DNA of 64,000 bases. Origin: Gracilaria domingensis. Its lineage: Eukaryota > Rhodophyta > Florideophyceae > Gracilariales > Gracilariaceae. Of the stretch, positions 1 to 10,675 are shown in pieces. A program made the translations under genes and the position numbers. Numbering within the stretch: the stretch's first letter is position 1; every line of letters starts with the position of its first letter. Location: contig VCMS01000010.1 of NCBI GenBank assembly GCA_022539475.1, positions 248,001 through 312,000 on the forward strand. Direction: 5' to 3'. The notes under the pieces are model-generated. The model ran no database searches and was not told the DNA's origin. It saw only the letters and a list, made by a program, of their open reading frames with translations.

Positions 1-740
1 CCACCGACCTACATAACGAAGAACCGTATGTCGACATCACTACCTACTATAGATATGGTGAGCAGACTAGGGTATTTGGTGGAAACCGATGTTCAGCACG
101 CAGCTTAAGATACACAAAGCATTGAGATTGTAGATATAAACCCCCGAACCCGAGCGCTCGAAAAGCAACTCGGTTCGGGCAGACCACTTCCCCCCTTGAC
201 GATCCCCCCCCCATCCTTGCCTCTCTCGTCTTTCTTCCTCCCCTTCCGTCGTCACCAACCTTCCTTCCTTTGGCACTCCCATCTTCCCTCAGCGCAGTCT
301 GCGCCTCCCTGCCACCAACCTTTCCCCCTACATTTCCTTATTCCCGGCGGCCCGGTCTCCCGCCGTTCCCTACACAGTCGCCTTGTGCTCCCCTCCATTG
401 GGCTCGTCCGCACATTGCAATCATACCTACATCCCCGTTCTTCCGGACGGACGTGGGCAGTGGTACGCATTGCACGGGTTCCCTTCCTGTCGTCACCTCG
501 CCTGGTTACTAGGTTTATGGTGGTATCGACGACAGGATCGAACGCCTTAGCCCTGCCCATTCTACTGTTCCGCCGACAGCCTTGGTGTGTTGGTCTGTTG
601 GCGCTGCATTCTGTCGTTGTGTTGGCATTCGGCATCGAACGCCGTACCACACTCTCGTTTAATTACTCTCCCCGCTTCCTGTTAGCGGAGAGTTTCTACT
701 ATCTTGGGGTTATCTTGTCTGCTCCTGCAGGCATCTGAGC
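1..740 (+). mobile_element. Probable LTR/leader remnant of a gypsy-like element
   Basis: There is no convincing gene here. A TATA-like box at 134-140 is followed at once by an imperfect GC-rich inverted repeat (143-179), then by a long pyrimidine-rich stretch (about 185-345). The same order, TATA then hairpin then pyrimidine-rich tract, occurs in the LTR of element E and in the LTR of element C in this window. This suggests the R/U5 or leader part of a degraded LTR. Open frames of 130-180 codons exist on both strands but are low-complexity (Pro/Ser/Leu from pyrimidine tracts) and look non-coding. No LTR ends or partner copy were found, so the boundaries are arbitrary. Confidence 0.33.
134..179 (+). 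promoter_or_regulatory. TATA-like box plus GC-rich inverted repeat
   Basis: ATATAAA at 134-140 is followed by arms 143-154 and 169-179, which pair except for one bulged base, around a 14-nt loop. It resembles the TATA-plus-palindrome arrangement of other LTRs in the window. A promoter role is inferred. Confidence 0.35.
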
Positions 741-3700
741 TACGTTAACTTTTCGCCCCTTTTGGGCTGGTACTCTCGAGCATTTATTGTGTCGCTTTCC
801 TTGGGTTTGTCACCACCCGCGCTGTTTCCCCCAAAAATGGCGTCGACAAGTACCATCGACATTTCGAGATGTTTCCACATCTTCGGAGATGTACATGTAC
901 ATCTCGTTCGCACACACTACTGTACTGTAATGCTGCTATGCTGCCAAGTGCAACATATTTCAAAACTTTTGATATATTTTACAATCACTGAAAGGCGCAA
1001 AAAGATTTTTTTGGCAGTAGTCTTACACTTTTGCTATTTCCCGCGCTCCCCAGTAATTTTCGACAATATTTCAGTCTATGTGAAAGTTGTGGGACGTGTA
1101 ACATCCGTCGCAGATTTCGTAACTGTGCCACAGCAGACTTTGAGTAGAGTTTGCATACTTTAGCACACTTCTTATAAACATCGTAGCTCAGCAACAAACC
1201 CCTGTAGGAAACTATTGCAAATCTATTTTGTAGCTGTTGCAACACTCTATCTATCCATATTGAGAACTGCGTCTAAGAACCACAAATAGAGTGGTAAACA
1301 GTGTCGCACACTTTACTATTCAGCTAAAAAACGCAGGTTTTGTTTAGATTCAGACCTTTTCCTTCTCATGAAAACGTCTTAAAATACAGCTGCAATTTTT
1401 TCTGGATTATAGGTCTCTATCATCTCAAGATTCTGGCATATTTAATTTTCCGATGAATGTGTTAGAATCGGGTGCAATAGTGAAGTTATCTTTTGTGTGA
1501 AAAGATAACTCAACTTGACCTCTGTAAGTGTGCCGGAGCACAGTTGAGGTTTGGTTCTTTTTTCTTACGCGTCAGTTACTTTTTGCAGTACTCTTGCTGA
1601 CAAAACAGTAAATTTTAAACTAAACAATCATGTCAAGCATGGCTGACTACATGTTGCAGCACTTGTATTTTTGCAGGTGCGTAAAAGATACACACTCTAT
1701 TTGTACCTAAAGCAACTTTCCTCTCCATTTTTTCCCGCATCTCCCAGGACAACCGCAAGGTAAAAAGAACCTGTTTGCGAATAGAGAGCAGGTGAAAAAC
1801 GAGCAGAAGAAAGGACTCAGCTTTTCATGTCACAAATAACCACGTCAACCAATGCAAAGTCGAGAGATCACAAAAAGCAGAGAAAATCGGTGCAAAAAAA
1901 ACAGGCTTGAAAAGCTTTTCGTCAACGATGGAAAAGAAAATGAACAGCCAAGGGCATGCGGGAAAATCACTATCACAATGAAATTTTGAATGCTTATTAC
2001 TGTTTGCATTTCAAAGTATAGATGATCCATATATTAGAAGAAAAAACCGTCTGAAAATAGTTGCAATTATCTCATGACAAATATTTTAAAAACTGGCTTA
2101 CAGTTTGCACAATTCCAGGACAAATGCTTTCAGTATTTTGAATACGCATGCATTCACGATCATACAGTACTTTTCATATGCTCGTAAATGCCGAAAAGAT
2201 AGCGCGAAGTGTCGGTTTGGCTAGTGAACTAAATTGACGTCCATATATCTCGGCACTTGGTAAGCGTTGATCTCTGCTTTTTTAATAATTGGTAGAATTA
2301 AAATTGGATCAATGGTGCGTGTTGCAGCAATGGAAATTCAAATGGAATGAATTCCATCTAACCTTTTTCAAGTTTTTCTCAGAGGCGCGTACAGTGCTGG
2401 ATCAGAGGTTCAAAGAAGCATGGCTTCTCTAAGAAGGGACGGCAAAGCTCTTTCAGGGCTTGGCGTAGCTAAATACGCACGAAGACCATCGAATTTCTAT
2501 TTTCATTCAAAAATATATCGTAGAAGTTTAGATTTTTCTTAAATTGTACAACAAAGTTTAAGAATAGTTATATATATTTTATATATCCAACCAAGCGGTA
2601 TCATGATCGTAGAATATATAGCATTCTACAAAGATTTGGGAACCTGCTTCCACAAGAATCCAGATTACATAAAATTTGCTCGTTTTGTTTTTACTGGTTC
2701 TCATTTGTTGGATTGCGATTGATCCAGAGTTGAGATATGTCCAAAAAATGCCCGAAATGCGCCGCGTGACACGGCGCATATAAACAAAGACTTTTATTGT
2801 AGGACAGCAGCTTCTTTGACACAAACTTAAGGTATCTATTTATAAAGCGGTTAAACGCTGAATCCTCCAAAAATGAGATTGACGGCCAATTTGTAGCAAG
2901 GGGCCTATTTCTACTAGAATTTTTTGAAACGAAATCTTAATTAGATCAAAACAGCCAGCTTTTGCCCATGTACAGAGCTTTGCTAAAACAGAAATTTTTT
3001 AATTTTATTAAACCCTTTCTCTATTATTGTCGAACGTCTTCCATATCCGCATCTTGCAGGGCGACTACAAAAAGATAACAGAAGAAATGGGTAAAACAGC
3101 TCACGTGTGCGCGTAATGACGGCGACTGATAACCGTGACAATGTGATATCAATCTCAACAGTGACACACAGTGTCTTTCCACCCTCAAAAACGGGAAACC
3201 GAGTGGCCACTAGAAAAGAAACTGAAAAACGTTGGTGGAAAGGGAGCATATATCGTCCACGGAAAATGTGGTAGATGTCAAAAGAGAAACGTTTAGTCAC
3301 GACAAAATAGGAGAAAGAAATGCATTAGAGTCAAGTCTGTGATATTTCGTAGAAAAGAATGAAACGGTCAATCTGAGCAGAGAGTTTTGTTAAATGTTGA
3401 CCTCTCGTGTGCATATAGACTACAAGTATGCATCGTTTGTTATGAAGTTGCATGAATCTAGTCTAGCTTACCCTAGTCTTATGCACTTCTGTCAAGTTCC
3501 CTTACAGTTTCTTATTATTTTCATCGCTGGTTTTCCAGCTTTTGTATCTCGTTTGAGGTCTCAAACCAGGTTCTTAAATCATAATTGTGTTCTATATAAG
3601 ACCATGATGTTCGATCCTGATGTTTCATGATGTTCACTGGTGGTTGTCTATTGTTCTCATGGCATCTGAATTCTTTTGTAGCGCAATTGCGATTTTGCGT

Positions 3701-3872
3701 TTGTGACGTGTTTTGTTTTATAACACCTCGGTTTTCAAAGTTGCCTTTGCGCCAAGGTTATAAATTTAGGTAGTATATTAAATTTATATTTCACGGCTGT
3801 ACGCAATAACTTTTGTGGATTGATAACTGGTTGTGGCAGTAGATCTCGTTTACGCGTGTATAGATTGGCTCT
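741..3872. other. AT-rich region without a recognisable gene
   Basis: About 3.1 kb of mostly AT-rich sequence. The longest open frames (60-130 codons) show no known motif and are interrupted on all strands. Visible structure: a perfect 20-bp palindrome at 886-905, and a short GC hairpin at 2757-2779 whose inverted counterpart lies at 59843-59865. Nothing else could be supported. Confidence 0.5.
2757..2779. repeat. GC hairpin motif in AT-rich DNA
   Basis: Perfect 8-bp arms (2757-2764 and 2772-2779) flank a 7-nt loop. A near-identical motif occurs in inverted orientation at about 59842-59866. Function unknown. Confidence 0.45.
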
Positions 3873-3877
3873 CTTAC
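3873..3877. repeat. Target-site duplication of element A (left copy)
   Basis: CTTAC directly before the LTR, matched by CTTAC at 11192-11196 directly after the other LTR. A 5-bp duplication is typical of Ty3/gypsy integration. Confidence 0.9.
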
Positions 3878-4393
3878 TGTTAGAACACTGGGTCTGAGGT
3901 TGAGAACGTGAACGATGGTGACTCCGAGGAGAGTTCGGGCAGTCGACCAGGGTTTATATGGAGAATCGGACCTTCGAAAATAAGGTCGCTAACGCAGATT
4001 TCTAGAATATCCCTCAAACTAATGTGTCTATGAGTACTGGCCCTTGCGTCGGAATTAGTGTAGAAACTGTGCGTAGAAATCGACAGTGGAGTCGTCTAGA
4101 AGCTTCTAGAAGTTCCTGAAACGTGTCCATTTGTAGAAGTTCCAGCAAGGCACCGAAACTATGAAGTCAGTCATGACGTCAACTGACGAGGCAGACATCA
4201 CACGTGACATGTCTTGGTAACATTATGACAACTAATGTCAAACAAAGACTCTGAGGATCATTAGGGTATCAAATCGGATCGCTAGATCACGGGGAATTCA
4301 AAGAAAGCATCAAAACATTAAATGACTAACTAAAAGCGTAGCAATATAACAAATTCAAATAAAAACATGACCAGAATTAACGAAATCCTAACA
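3878..4393 (-). repeat. Element A 3' LTR (516 bp)
   Basis: On the minus strand it begins TGTTAGGATTTC and ends GTGTTCTAACA, giving the terminal inverted repeat TGTTAG/CTAACA. It is a near-perfect copy of 10676-11191. A TATAAA box on the minus strand lies at 3958-3953, about 75 bp from the LTR end, leaving a short R-U5. Confidence 0.95.
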
Positions 4394-4404
4394 TCACTTC
4401 CCCC
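4394..4404 (-). promoter_or_regulatory. Element A polypurine tract
   Basis: The minus strand reads GGGGGAAGTGA directly before the 3' LTR, the usual position and composition of a plus-strand DNA primer site. The copia element in this window has a similar tract, GGAGGGAAG. Confidence 0.8.
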
Positions 4405-4428
4405 ATTAAGGAGAGTCGTCCCGACTCG

Positions 4429-4941
4429 TTAGTTGTTGGGCGTACCATTCGGAATAGGATGATTTTCAAACTGTCCTGGAGGGTTAGGGAAGAGAACCAT
4501 ATCAGAACGCGGTTCAAACGTTATGGAAAGATCAGTATTATCTCCAAATTCCTCGATGTGTAGAATAGCACTTTCAATTGTATTCAAGAATGTATCTCCG
4601 GGGTCCGGCGAGAGGTGACCAAACTGAGATACCAGGTAAGAGAATAGGAATAGAACGAACTCTTCATGAATATCTTCAAGTGTGCCATCTTCATAAGCTT
4701 TGAATAGCTTTCTTAGCATGATCGCATTCTCTGGGGTTAGATATGGTCCTCGAACTTGCAGAAAGGCAAAGCAAATATGACATGAGGCCCATGCAAGACG
4801 AAATCTATCGAAAAGTTCATCGGTAATACCATCAAACCAGGTAAGCATCCTTCGTCCCCCAAGAACTATACGACTGTAGAACTGACTGGCGTTGTCGAGT
4901 TGCAGATTGTTCGCGATGTTCGGCTGTCCGTTGTTCGTCAT
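4429..4941 (-). CDS. Element A ORF3, unknown 170-aa protein overlapping the pol stop
   Basis: An ATG-initiated frame of 170 codons whose start overlaps the pol stop as ATGA (ATG 4941-4939, TGA 4940-4938). It ends about 35 nt before the 3' LTR. I recognise no domain. The protein is acidic and mostly soluble-looking, with a hydrophobic central part (about residues 50-115, including a repeated Phe/Leu stretch) that looks helical; I do not see a clear signal peptide or a confident transmembrane segment. The overlap suggests expression by termination-reinitiation on the genomic RNA, which is inference. The position after pol is where env-like genes sit in some gypsy elements, but nothing in this sequence looks like a glycoprotein (no Cys pattern, no furin-type site). 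It may be a structural or regulatory accessory protein. The frame is intact. Confidence 0.6.
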   Translation of the reverse strand: MTNNGQPNIANNLQLDNASQFYSRIVLGGRRMLTWFDGITDELFDRFRLAWASCHICFAFLQVRGPYLTPENAIMLRKLFKAYEDGTLEDIHEEFVLFLFSYLVSQFGHLSPDPGDTFLNTIESAILHIEEFGDNTDLSITFEPRSDMVLFPNPPGQFENHPIPNGTPNN

Positions 4942-7900
4942 TGTTGGTGATGGGTGGTTACTGGGCCCGGAGATGTTAAGAGGTTGTGGCTTCTTTTATA
5001 CCGCTCGAGGAGGTCAAAACAGTTCTTGAGTTCGGATTCAGGGAGCCACATATTTTCGTGATCGGGATAACCAAGCCATTTGACAAGGTATTCTGACTTG
5101 CGTTTCCGTTTTCGATGATTAAGAATTGCTTCCACATCATATTCTTCTGTTGCATCAGATAATTGGATGACTGTTGGCTTGAGCTGGGGTCTTCTAAAGG
5201 TATTGTCTTCATGGTATCTTCTGAGTAGTTGGCAATGAAACACGTCATGTATTTTTCTCTGCTTCATGACAGTCCCTATATCAAGTCGAGAGGTTACTGG
5301 GCTTACTTGTTCCGTGATTCTGAATGGACCACAGTACTTGATTCCGAGTTTGTTCCGTGGGCCTGTTTCGTCCATCTTGAGATTCTTTGTCGATAGCATG
5401 ACGTAGTCACCAACTTTTAAGTCGCAAGGCGTTCGTTTCCGATTATAGTAGCTTTCTGAGTACTTGCTTATCTTGCTGATTTGGCTCCTAGCAAGCTTGA
5501 CAGCATCTGAAATACTTGTCAGAAACTCAGAGGCGGCTTGATTCTGGGAAGTGATTGCATCCATTGGTGAAACACGTGATTCCTCTCCGTATGTGAGAAA
5601 GAATGGGGTAAATGACGTGGTAGAATTGACTGAAGAATTGTAAGCAACTTCGAATTGAATGAGGTGTTCATCCCAATTATTCTGCCTGTGGTTGACAAAA
5701 CATCTGATCATCTCTTCAATCTTCTTATTCATTACTTCGGTTTGTCCATCTGTCTGTGGGTGATATGCTGATGATGGCTTTAATTTTGTGCCAAGTGATC
5801 GAAATACTTCCTTCCAGAACTTACTCATAAATATTGAATCTCTATCGGATACTATGGAATCAGAAAGTCCATGATGACGATAGATATTCTCCAGATATAA
5901 TTTGGCTGTTTCTACAGCAGTGACATTCTTGGTTGTGGGAATGATGCGTATAAGTTTCGAAAGGCGATCGACTACTACATATATGGCACTGTTTCCAGAC
6001 TTAGTTCGTGGAAGTGGAGTAATGAAATCCATTGTGATCTGAGACCACTTCTTCAATGGGGGTTCTAATGGCTGGAGGTATCCATGCGGCTTCTTGGTAA
6101 TTGGCTTCGTCTCCTGACACTTCTGGCATGTCTTTGTGTAGGTGTACACGTCCTTTCTCAGGTTCTTCCAAAAGTAAGATTTCCAAATTCTTCTTAATGT
6201 CTTCTTAAATGCCATATGTCCTGATGAAGGGAGATCATGATTCTCGAATAAAATCTTAGTTCTGATTTCCCCACTCGGTATACATAACTTATTCTTGTAG
6301 TAGAGAAGATTTCCTTTTCGTTCAAAGGGAAGTTCCGGATTCAGGTAAGCAGCTGAAAATTCGTTGTCCTTCTTATATCCATCAGTGAATGCGCGCATAT
6401 CCTTCTTGGATATTTCACAAATAAGAGATAAAGAGTTCAACGGGTTGGTTCTGGAGACTGCTTCATCTAATAGAGAGAGGTTACTAGCCAGCGGATCTTC
6501 AACATGCTTAGGATATCTTGAGAGAGCATCTGCAACTATGTTGGATTTTCTTTTGATTGGTTCGAAAGTGAAATCAAACTCAACGATCCTTTCGAGCCAT
6601 CTTACTTGACGTTGGGAAAGATTTGGCTGTGTTTGCAGATACTTCAGTGGAAAATGATCTGTACGCACTTTGAAGCGTTGTCCATGTAAGTAGACTCTCC
6701 AAACTCTTAACGTGTCTACGACTGCAAGAAGTTCTCGCTCGTGGGCGGCGTAGCGTTGCTCGGCTGGATTCAAGGTTCTTGAATGAAATGCAACAGGTCG
6801 GGCAATACCGTTTTCTACTTGTTCCAATACTGCTCCTAGAGCATACTGAGATGCGTCAGTGGTTACGATGATAGGCAGTTTTGGGTCAAAATGACGGAGC
6901 ACTGGTGTACTTGAAACTGCATCTTTCAGATTTTTGAAGGCGTTTTCTTGATCCCCTCCCCACTTGAATGGGTTATTTCCACACAGAGCGGTTAGTGGTT
7001 TTGATATTTCGGAGCAGTTCTTAATAAATCGTCGGTAGTAATTAACAAGTCCAAGAAAAGCTTGAACATCGGTCTTATTCTTCGGTGTTTCCCAATTTGT
7101 GATGGCTTTCACTTTTTGTTTCTCTACTGATATTCCTTCGGGTGTAACCACATGCCCGAGGTATTCAACCTCCTTCTTTAGAAATTCACACTTTGAAAGC
7201 TTCCCATACAGCTTGTGTGCACGAAGTTGGTCGAATACTTTTCTAATGTGTTCTACATGCTCCTCTACAGTTTTGCTGTAAATCAGAATGTCGTCGAGAT
7301 ATACCAGGACAAATTTATCCAAATGATCCTTCAGTACATTGTTCATTAAGCTCATGAAGCTTGCGGGTGCGTTGGTGAGGCCGAAAGGTAGGACAAGAAA
7401 CTCAAAATGACCATATCTAGTTCTGAAAGCGGTCAGTGGAATGGAGGTATCAGAGAGTCGAATTTGGTGGTAACCCCACCTTAAATCGATTTTCGAAAAT
7501 ACTTTTGCGCCACGGAGTTGGTCAAAAATATCATCAATCCTTGGAATAGGGTAACTATTTTTGATGGTCAACTTATTGAGGGCTCGGTAATCAATGCAAA
7601 GTCTTAGGCTCCCATCCTTCTTTGCTGCGAAAAGAACAGGGGCACCCCAAGGGCTTGAACTAGGTCGAATAAAACCTTGTTCCAAAAGTTCATGGAGTTG
7701 CTTCTTTAGCTCTTTCAACTCTTTATCTGACATTCGATATACGCCTTTCTTCTGGGGTGTTGCTTCAGGGGATAACTCGATATGAAAATCTTGTTCTCGG
7801 TGAGGGGGTAATCCTTTTGGTAATTTCTCTGGAAATAGGTCCTTGTACTCTTCAAGTAGTTCTTTGAGTTTATGATCATTCGCTGGTTCATAGGTTTCTT

Positions 7901-8603
7901 CTTTTGAAGGCCGAAGCGCTACAACAAATACAGGTAGCTTCCTTCGTATTGACTTCTTGATTGTGTTCACAGAAATTAACTTCTCGTTCTTCTTAATGTT
8001 TGCTTTGATGAAAATGGTTCTGGAATTGTGAACAAAAGATATTTCATTGGTTCGGTGGTTGATATAGGGGTTATATTCGTATAGCCAGTCTTTTCCTAAA
8101 ATGACGTCATATCCGTATAATGCACATATTGCAAAGCGTCTCTTTTCTCGCAGTTCTTCAATCTGGATATCTACTCCATCTTCTCGGGTTTCCTGGAGCA
8201 CAGTAATGGAACCGTTGGCCATTTCGGCTTCATAACTAGTGTCAATGGTTGGGATCTTCATGCTTTTGCAGATGGCTTTGGACAAATAACTGATTTCGGA
8301 ACCGTTATCGAACAGAGCCGTACATTTTCTGCCATTGATGAATACATATGCAAGGAGTAGTCCAACAGAGGCGGTTTCAAATGGTGACGCTAAGCGTGAG
8401 GTAAGAAGTTTATGTCTTCCATTGCTCAATATTTTTTCTTGGGTACGATGTTTATCTGCAGATTCAATGGGTACGGGGTTTGCTGGCTTAGTCAATGGTT
8501 GCGTTTCGATGGAATTCAGTGGGGTGCAATGGTGGTCCGGTGGAACTGACGTGGGTTCTTCAGATGACCCTGGAGTCAGTTCCTCTGGGAGTTTTTTGGG
8601 CAC
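4938..8603 (-). CDS. pol: Element A pol polyprotein (PR-RT-RNase H-IN-chromodomain)
   Basis: A 1,221-codon frame, open throughout. Domains by residue: aspartic protease around 85-175, with the active site written D-N-G at 99-101 in place of the usual D-T/S-G; reverse transcriptase about 305-490, with the catalytic YLDD at 435-438; RNase H about 575-700, starting TTDAS (D583); integrase HHCC zinc domain H789, H796, C826, C829; catalytic core D859, D920, E956; C-terminal chromodomain about 1153-1203 with the LVKWLGY core. The first codon of this frame is GTG, and no ATG precedes the slippery site. Expression is therefore expected by -1 frameshifting from gag, and the true protein is a Gag-Pol fusion. 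It would copy element RNA into DNA and integrate it, the chromodomain probably steering it to modified chromatin. Confidence 0.95.
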   Translation of the reverse strand: MPKKLPEELTPGSSEEPTSVPPDHHCTPLNSIETQPLTKPANPVPIESADKHRTQEKILSNGRHKLLTSRLASPFETASVGLLLAYVFINGRKCTALFDNGSEISYLSKAICKSMKIPTIDTSYEAEMANGSITVLQETREDGVDIQIEELREKRRFAICALYGYDVILGKDWLYEYNPYINHRTNEISFVHNSRTIFIKANIKKNEKLISVNTIKKSIRRKLPVFVVALRPSKEETYEPANDHKLKELLEEYKDLFPEKLPKGLPPHREQDFHIELSPEATPQKKGVYRMSDKELKELKKQLHELLEQGFIRPSSSPWGAPVLFAAKKDGSLRLCIDYRALNKLTIKNSYPIPRIDDIFDQLRGAKVFSKIDLRWGYHQIRLSDTSIPLTAFRTRYGHFEFLVLPFGLTNAPASFMSLMNNVLKDHLDKFVLVYLDDILIYSKTVEEHVEHIRKVFDQLRAHKLYGKLSKCEFLKKEVEYLGHVVTPEGISVEKQKVKAITNWETPKNKTDVQAFLGLVNYYRRFIKNCSEISKPLTALCGNNPFKWGGDQENAFKNLKDAVSSTPVLRHFDPKLPIIVTTDASQYALGAVLEQVENGIARPVAFHSRTLNPAEQRYAAHERELLAVVDTLRVWRVYLHGQRFKVRTDHFPLKYLQTQPNLSQRQVRWLERIVEFDFTFEPIKRKSNIVADALSRYPKHVEDPLASNLSLLDEAVSRTNPLNSLSLICEISKKDMRAFTDGYKKDNEFSAAYLNPELPFERKGNLLYYKNKLCIPSGEIRTKILFENHDLPSSGHMAFKKTLRRIWKSYFWKNLRKDVYTYTKTCQKCQETKPITKKPHGYLQPLEPPLKKWSQITMDFITPLPRTKSGNSAIYVVVDRLSKLIRIIPTTKNVTAVETAKLYLENIYRHHGLSDSIVSDRDSIFMSKFWKEVFRSLGTKLKPSSAYHPQTDGQTEVMNKKIEEMIRCFVNHRQNNWDEHLIQFEVAYNSSVNSTTSFTPFFLTYGEESRVSPMDAITSQNQAASEFLTSISDAVKLARSQISKISKYSESYYNRKRTPCDLKVGDYVMLSTKNLKMDETGPRNKLGIKYCGPFRITEQVSPVTSRLDIGTVMKQRKIHDVFHCQLLRRYHEDNTFRRPQLKPTVIQLSDATEEYDVEAILNHRKRKRKSEYLVKWLGYPDHENMWLPESELKNCFDLLERYKRSHNLLTSPGPVTTHHQQ
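8542..8597 (-). promoter_or_regulatory. Predicted -1 ribosomal frameshift signal between gag and pol
   Basis: On the minus strand the heptamer A AAA AAC (8597-8591) lies in the gag zero frame, matching the X XXY YYZ rule. A 7-nt spacer follows, then a perfect 9-bp stem (8583-8575 pairing with 8550-8542) around a 24-nt loop that could itself pair GGGT with ACCC. The gag stop (TGA, 8578-8576) lies inside the 5' arm. Slippage by -1 gives exactly the pol frame (Lys-Lys-Leu). Heptamer, spacing and stem are all visible in the sequence; frameshifting itself is inferred. Confidence 0.82.
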
Positions 8604-9448
8604 TGTTTATCGCGTGCCATGTGTCCAGGTTGTCGACAGCGGAAACAGAGTCCCAACTTTCGACAGTTCTCGCGCTCTTCCTTGGTTAACTTCTTCAGCT
8701 TCATATTTCCAATATTCATGGGTACCGGTCCTTGAGATGATCCAGAGCCGCCAGGTTGCCTGCCAAATCGCGCCTGTCCACCCCTTCGGAAAGCAGATTC
8801 CACCCGCTCAGCGTCTTTCATTGCATTAGTCAAAGATTTGTACTCATTGGTGCAAAGCTCTTTCCAGATGTAACTTTTCAAGCCTCTGGTATATCTGTCG
8901 ATTTGCTCTTCCATACTGATGTTGGGGATTTCAAGCACAATCTTGAGGAAGTCTTCATTGAACTGTTGAACATCTTTGTACTGCTTCCACTTGCTTAGTT
9001 TGTCCCGAGCAAGTTTCTCTTTGTTGACAATAGTAAATCGTTTCTGAAGATGTTCAAAGAGTTCCTCAAGGGTTTGCAGCTCCAGTCCATTTCTTTGCTG
9101 GGCGAGATACCACTCATGAGCAGCTCCACTGATGTAACTAAGCGCGATCGTTAATGCTTTGTCGTCGGGGGTTCCATCAAGATAATTGCGAATATGAGTG
9201 ATCCAACTGTCAATGTTTTGCTTTCCAGTGAACGTTGGGGGCTTGTTGATCTTTGGATTCGTGGCTGGGCTGTCCTTATTGGCTAGGACACTGAGCGAGG
9301 TCTCGAGAGCGGATATCTTCGTTTGCGCTTCTTGCTTCAACACTTCCATCTGAGCCCGTGTTTCATCAAGCGCGCGAGCCATGCTTTGGATCATTTGGCC
9401 TGCACGCACCTGTGGGGGTGTGCCTGGGTTGCCTTGAGGGGTCGTCAT
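8576..9448 (-). CDS. gag: Element A Gag (capsid and nucleocapsid)
   Basis: Starts at ATG 9448 and runs 290 codons. Residues about 20-60 form a likely coiled coil. The middle part (about 70-215) resembles the Retrotrans_gag capsid region, with the typical W-x(n)-F-L order and a conserved Tyr-x-x-Gly-Leu motif near residue 188. A zinc knuckle sits at 268-283 (C-x2-C-x4-H-x6-C), with a spacing two residues longer than the usual x4 between His and the last Cys. The frame overlaps pol by 28 nt and ends inside the frameshift stem. Gag would build the virus-like particle and package RNA. Intact. Confidence 0.92.
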   Translation of the reverse strand: MTTPQGNPGTPPQVRAGQMIQSMARALDETRAQMEVLKQEAQTKISALETSLSVLANKDSPATNPKINKPPTFTGKQNIDSWITHIRNYLDGTPDDKALTIALSYISGAAHEWYLAQQRNGLELQTLEELFEHLQKRFTIVNKEKLARDKLSKWKQYKDVQQFNEDFLKIVLEIPNISMEEQIDRYTRGLKSYIWKELCTNEYKSLTNAMKDAERVESAFRRGGQARFGRQPGGSGSSQGPVPMNIGNMKLKKLTKEERENCRKLGLCFRCRQPGHMARDKQCPKNSQRN

Positions 9449-9599
9449 GGTATAAGCTGCGCGAACGGAGAACCTTTGAAATTAGCTCAAATCGGGGGGT
9501 TGCCCAAATAAATTGTCTAATTTTTCGAAAAGTGCAAATCAAGCCTCGCGCTGGGACTTTTAAAAAATTGCAATTTGCAGGTTGCAGACAAGCAGTGCC

Positions 9600-9672
9600 G
9601 CGCGCCTGGCCTAGTGGGTAGGCGGCGCCGGTGCAATTTCAGAGGTTCTAGGTTCGATTCCCTTCGCTGTAA
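9600..9672 (+). repeat. tRNA-like segment with pol III A and B boxes (SINE-like) inside element A leader
   Basis: The plus strand has TGGCCTAGTGGG at 9607-9618 (A box) and GGTTCGATTCC at 9651-9661 (B box), 32 nt apart, the spacing of a real tRNA. The arms do not fold into a good cloverleaf (poor T stem), so it is not a functional tRNA gene. It may be a tRNA-derived SINE piece or captured tRNA relic. It is antisense to element A, between the zinc-finger ORF and gag. Confidence 0.5.
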
Positions 9673-9895
9673 GTTGCAATTGCAGCCGGAGTGGTTCAAT
9701 TAAGGTTTCTTCAGTTCAATTACAAAGCGTCAAGCGACTGGGAAGATAGTAAGCCCTGTACGGCGACTTCTCCCTTGACAATGCTAAGTAATACGAACGT
9801 AGCGGAAACTGGAACACAACCACAAACGGTAGCTTAAAGGGTAGAACAACCGATTCTTGGAAACTTTTGTCAACACAAGGTGTTTACGTTATAAT

Positions 9896-10552
9896 TTACT
9901 TGAAATAACGCTGTTGACGTCGGTTTTCCTTGTTGACAGCTGCTTGGTGCTTGCGTCCACCTCGGTGATCCTCGTAATGCTTCCAATTATTGAACGAGAG
10001 TATACCACATTCGTAGCAGCCCGGTGGGGAGCGCTTGTTCTGGAGCTTGTTGCGGTGGCGGCTACCAGACAAATGTTCGCGAAGTTGCACTCGGCTATTG
10101 AAACGGAGTTCACAGTCGTCACACCTGGGGGTCTTCAAGCGACGTCGAAGGTTACGTACACGCCGTCGCTTGATTCGATCGGTGGCCACGCGAAGGATAT
10201 GGATATTAGCCGCGTCGTCTATGCGGAGCAGATGACGTGGAGTACCCTCGGTAGCCTCGGTAACCGATTGGTTCCTTGAAATCGGATTGCTGTCAACAGG
10301 ATCGGGTTGTTGACGAGCTGGTGACGACGGTGGTGACGGTGTGTATGAAGGTGGTGTACTCGGTTCCAAGGTGGACACGGCAGCGGAAACAGGGGTTTCG
10401 GTGGTGTTGACAGGGGGTGGCGGCGGTGGCGGCGATGACGGCGGTTCGGTGGATATTTCCGTGTTCGTATAGAACGACGGCGATGACGGCGGTACTTGGG
10501 ATCGGCGTATTGAGCTCACTGGAAACACCCAAATTGGGTCAGAAATCAACAG
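9896..10552 (-). CDS. Element A leader ORF: protein with two C2H2 zinc fingers
   Basis: An open frame of about 218 codons between the primer-binding site and gag, on the same strand as the element. The N-terminal half is Pro/Ser/Thr-rich (a run of seven Pro). Then comes a basic stretch (RIKRRRVRNLRRRLK) and two fingers near the C-terminus: CDDCELRF...HLSGSRH (C-x2-C-x12-H-x5-H) and CYECG...HRGGRKH, the second also C-x2-C followed by a H-x5-H type pair. The long H-x5-H spacing is that of U1-like/double-stranded RNA-binding C2H2 fingers. No ATG is present: the frame opens after a TGA with CTG, TTG, so it would need a non-AUG start or splicing. It may be an RNA- or DNA-binding accessory protein captured from a host gene. 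Confidence 0.55.
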   Translation of the reverse strand: MLISDPIWVFPVSSIRRSQVPPSSPSFYTNTEISTEPPSSPPPPPPPVNTTETPVSAAVSTLEPSTPPSYTPSPPSSPARQQPDPVDSNPISRNQSVTEATEGTPRHLLRIDDAANIHILRVATDRIKRRRVRNLRRRLKTPRCDDCELRFNSRVQLREHLSGSRHRNKLQNKRSPPGCYECGILSFNNWKHYEDHRGGRKHQAAVNKENRRQQRYFK

Positions 10553-10654
10553 TCAGTAAAGAGCTGGACGTCTGTGGCTCATCCAAACCTAGGGAATTTT
10601 GTATAGCAAAATCCACTAGGGCTGGATGGTCACTCAGTTTCAAATGAGCGCAAT

Positions 10655-10675
10655 ACTTACTTGCGATGCTACCAA
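10655..10675 (-). promoter_or_regulatory. Element A primer-binding site
   Basis: Directly after the 5' LTR, the minus strand reads T TGGTAGCATCGCAAG. TGG pairs with the CCA end of a tRNA, and TGGTAGCA resembles the complement of the initiator-Met tRNA 3' end (usually TGGTAGCAGAG). The match past 8 nt is imperfect, so the tRNA identity is tentative. Confidence 0.65.

Noticed and set aside
196-738. 180-codon ORF at the left end
   Set aside because: Low-complexity product of pyrimidine-rich DNA in a probable LTR remnant; a similar-sized frame exists on the other strand.
8335-8829. 164-codon plus-strand ORF within element A
   Set aside because: Antisense shadow of gag/pol with no motif; unlike the antisense ORFs of C and D it has no homolog here.
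10640-10670. Possible 5' splice site (GTAAGTATT) just after the element A LTR, with a TAG acceptor near 10598
   Set aside because: The predicted splice does not put an ATG in frame with the zinc-finger ORF (a TGA follows after nine codons). Kept only as an idea.
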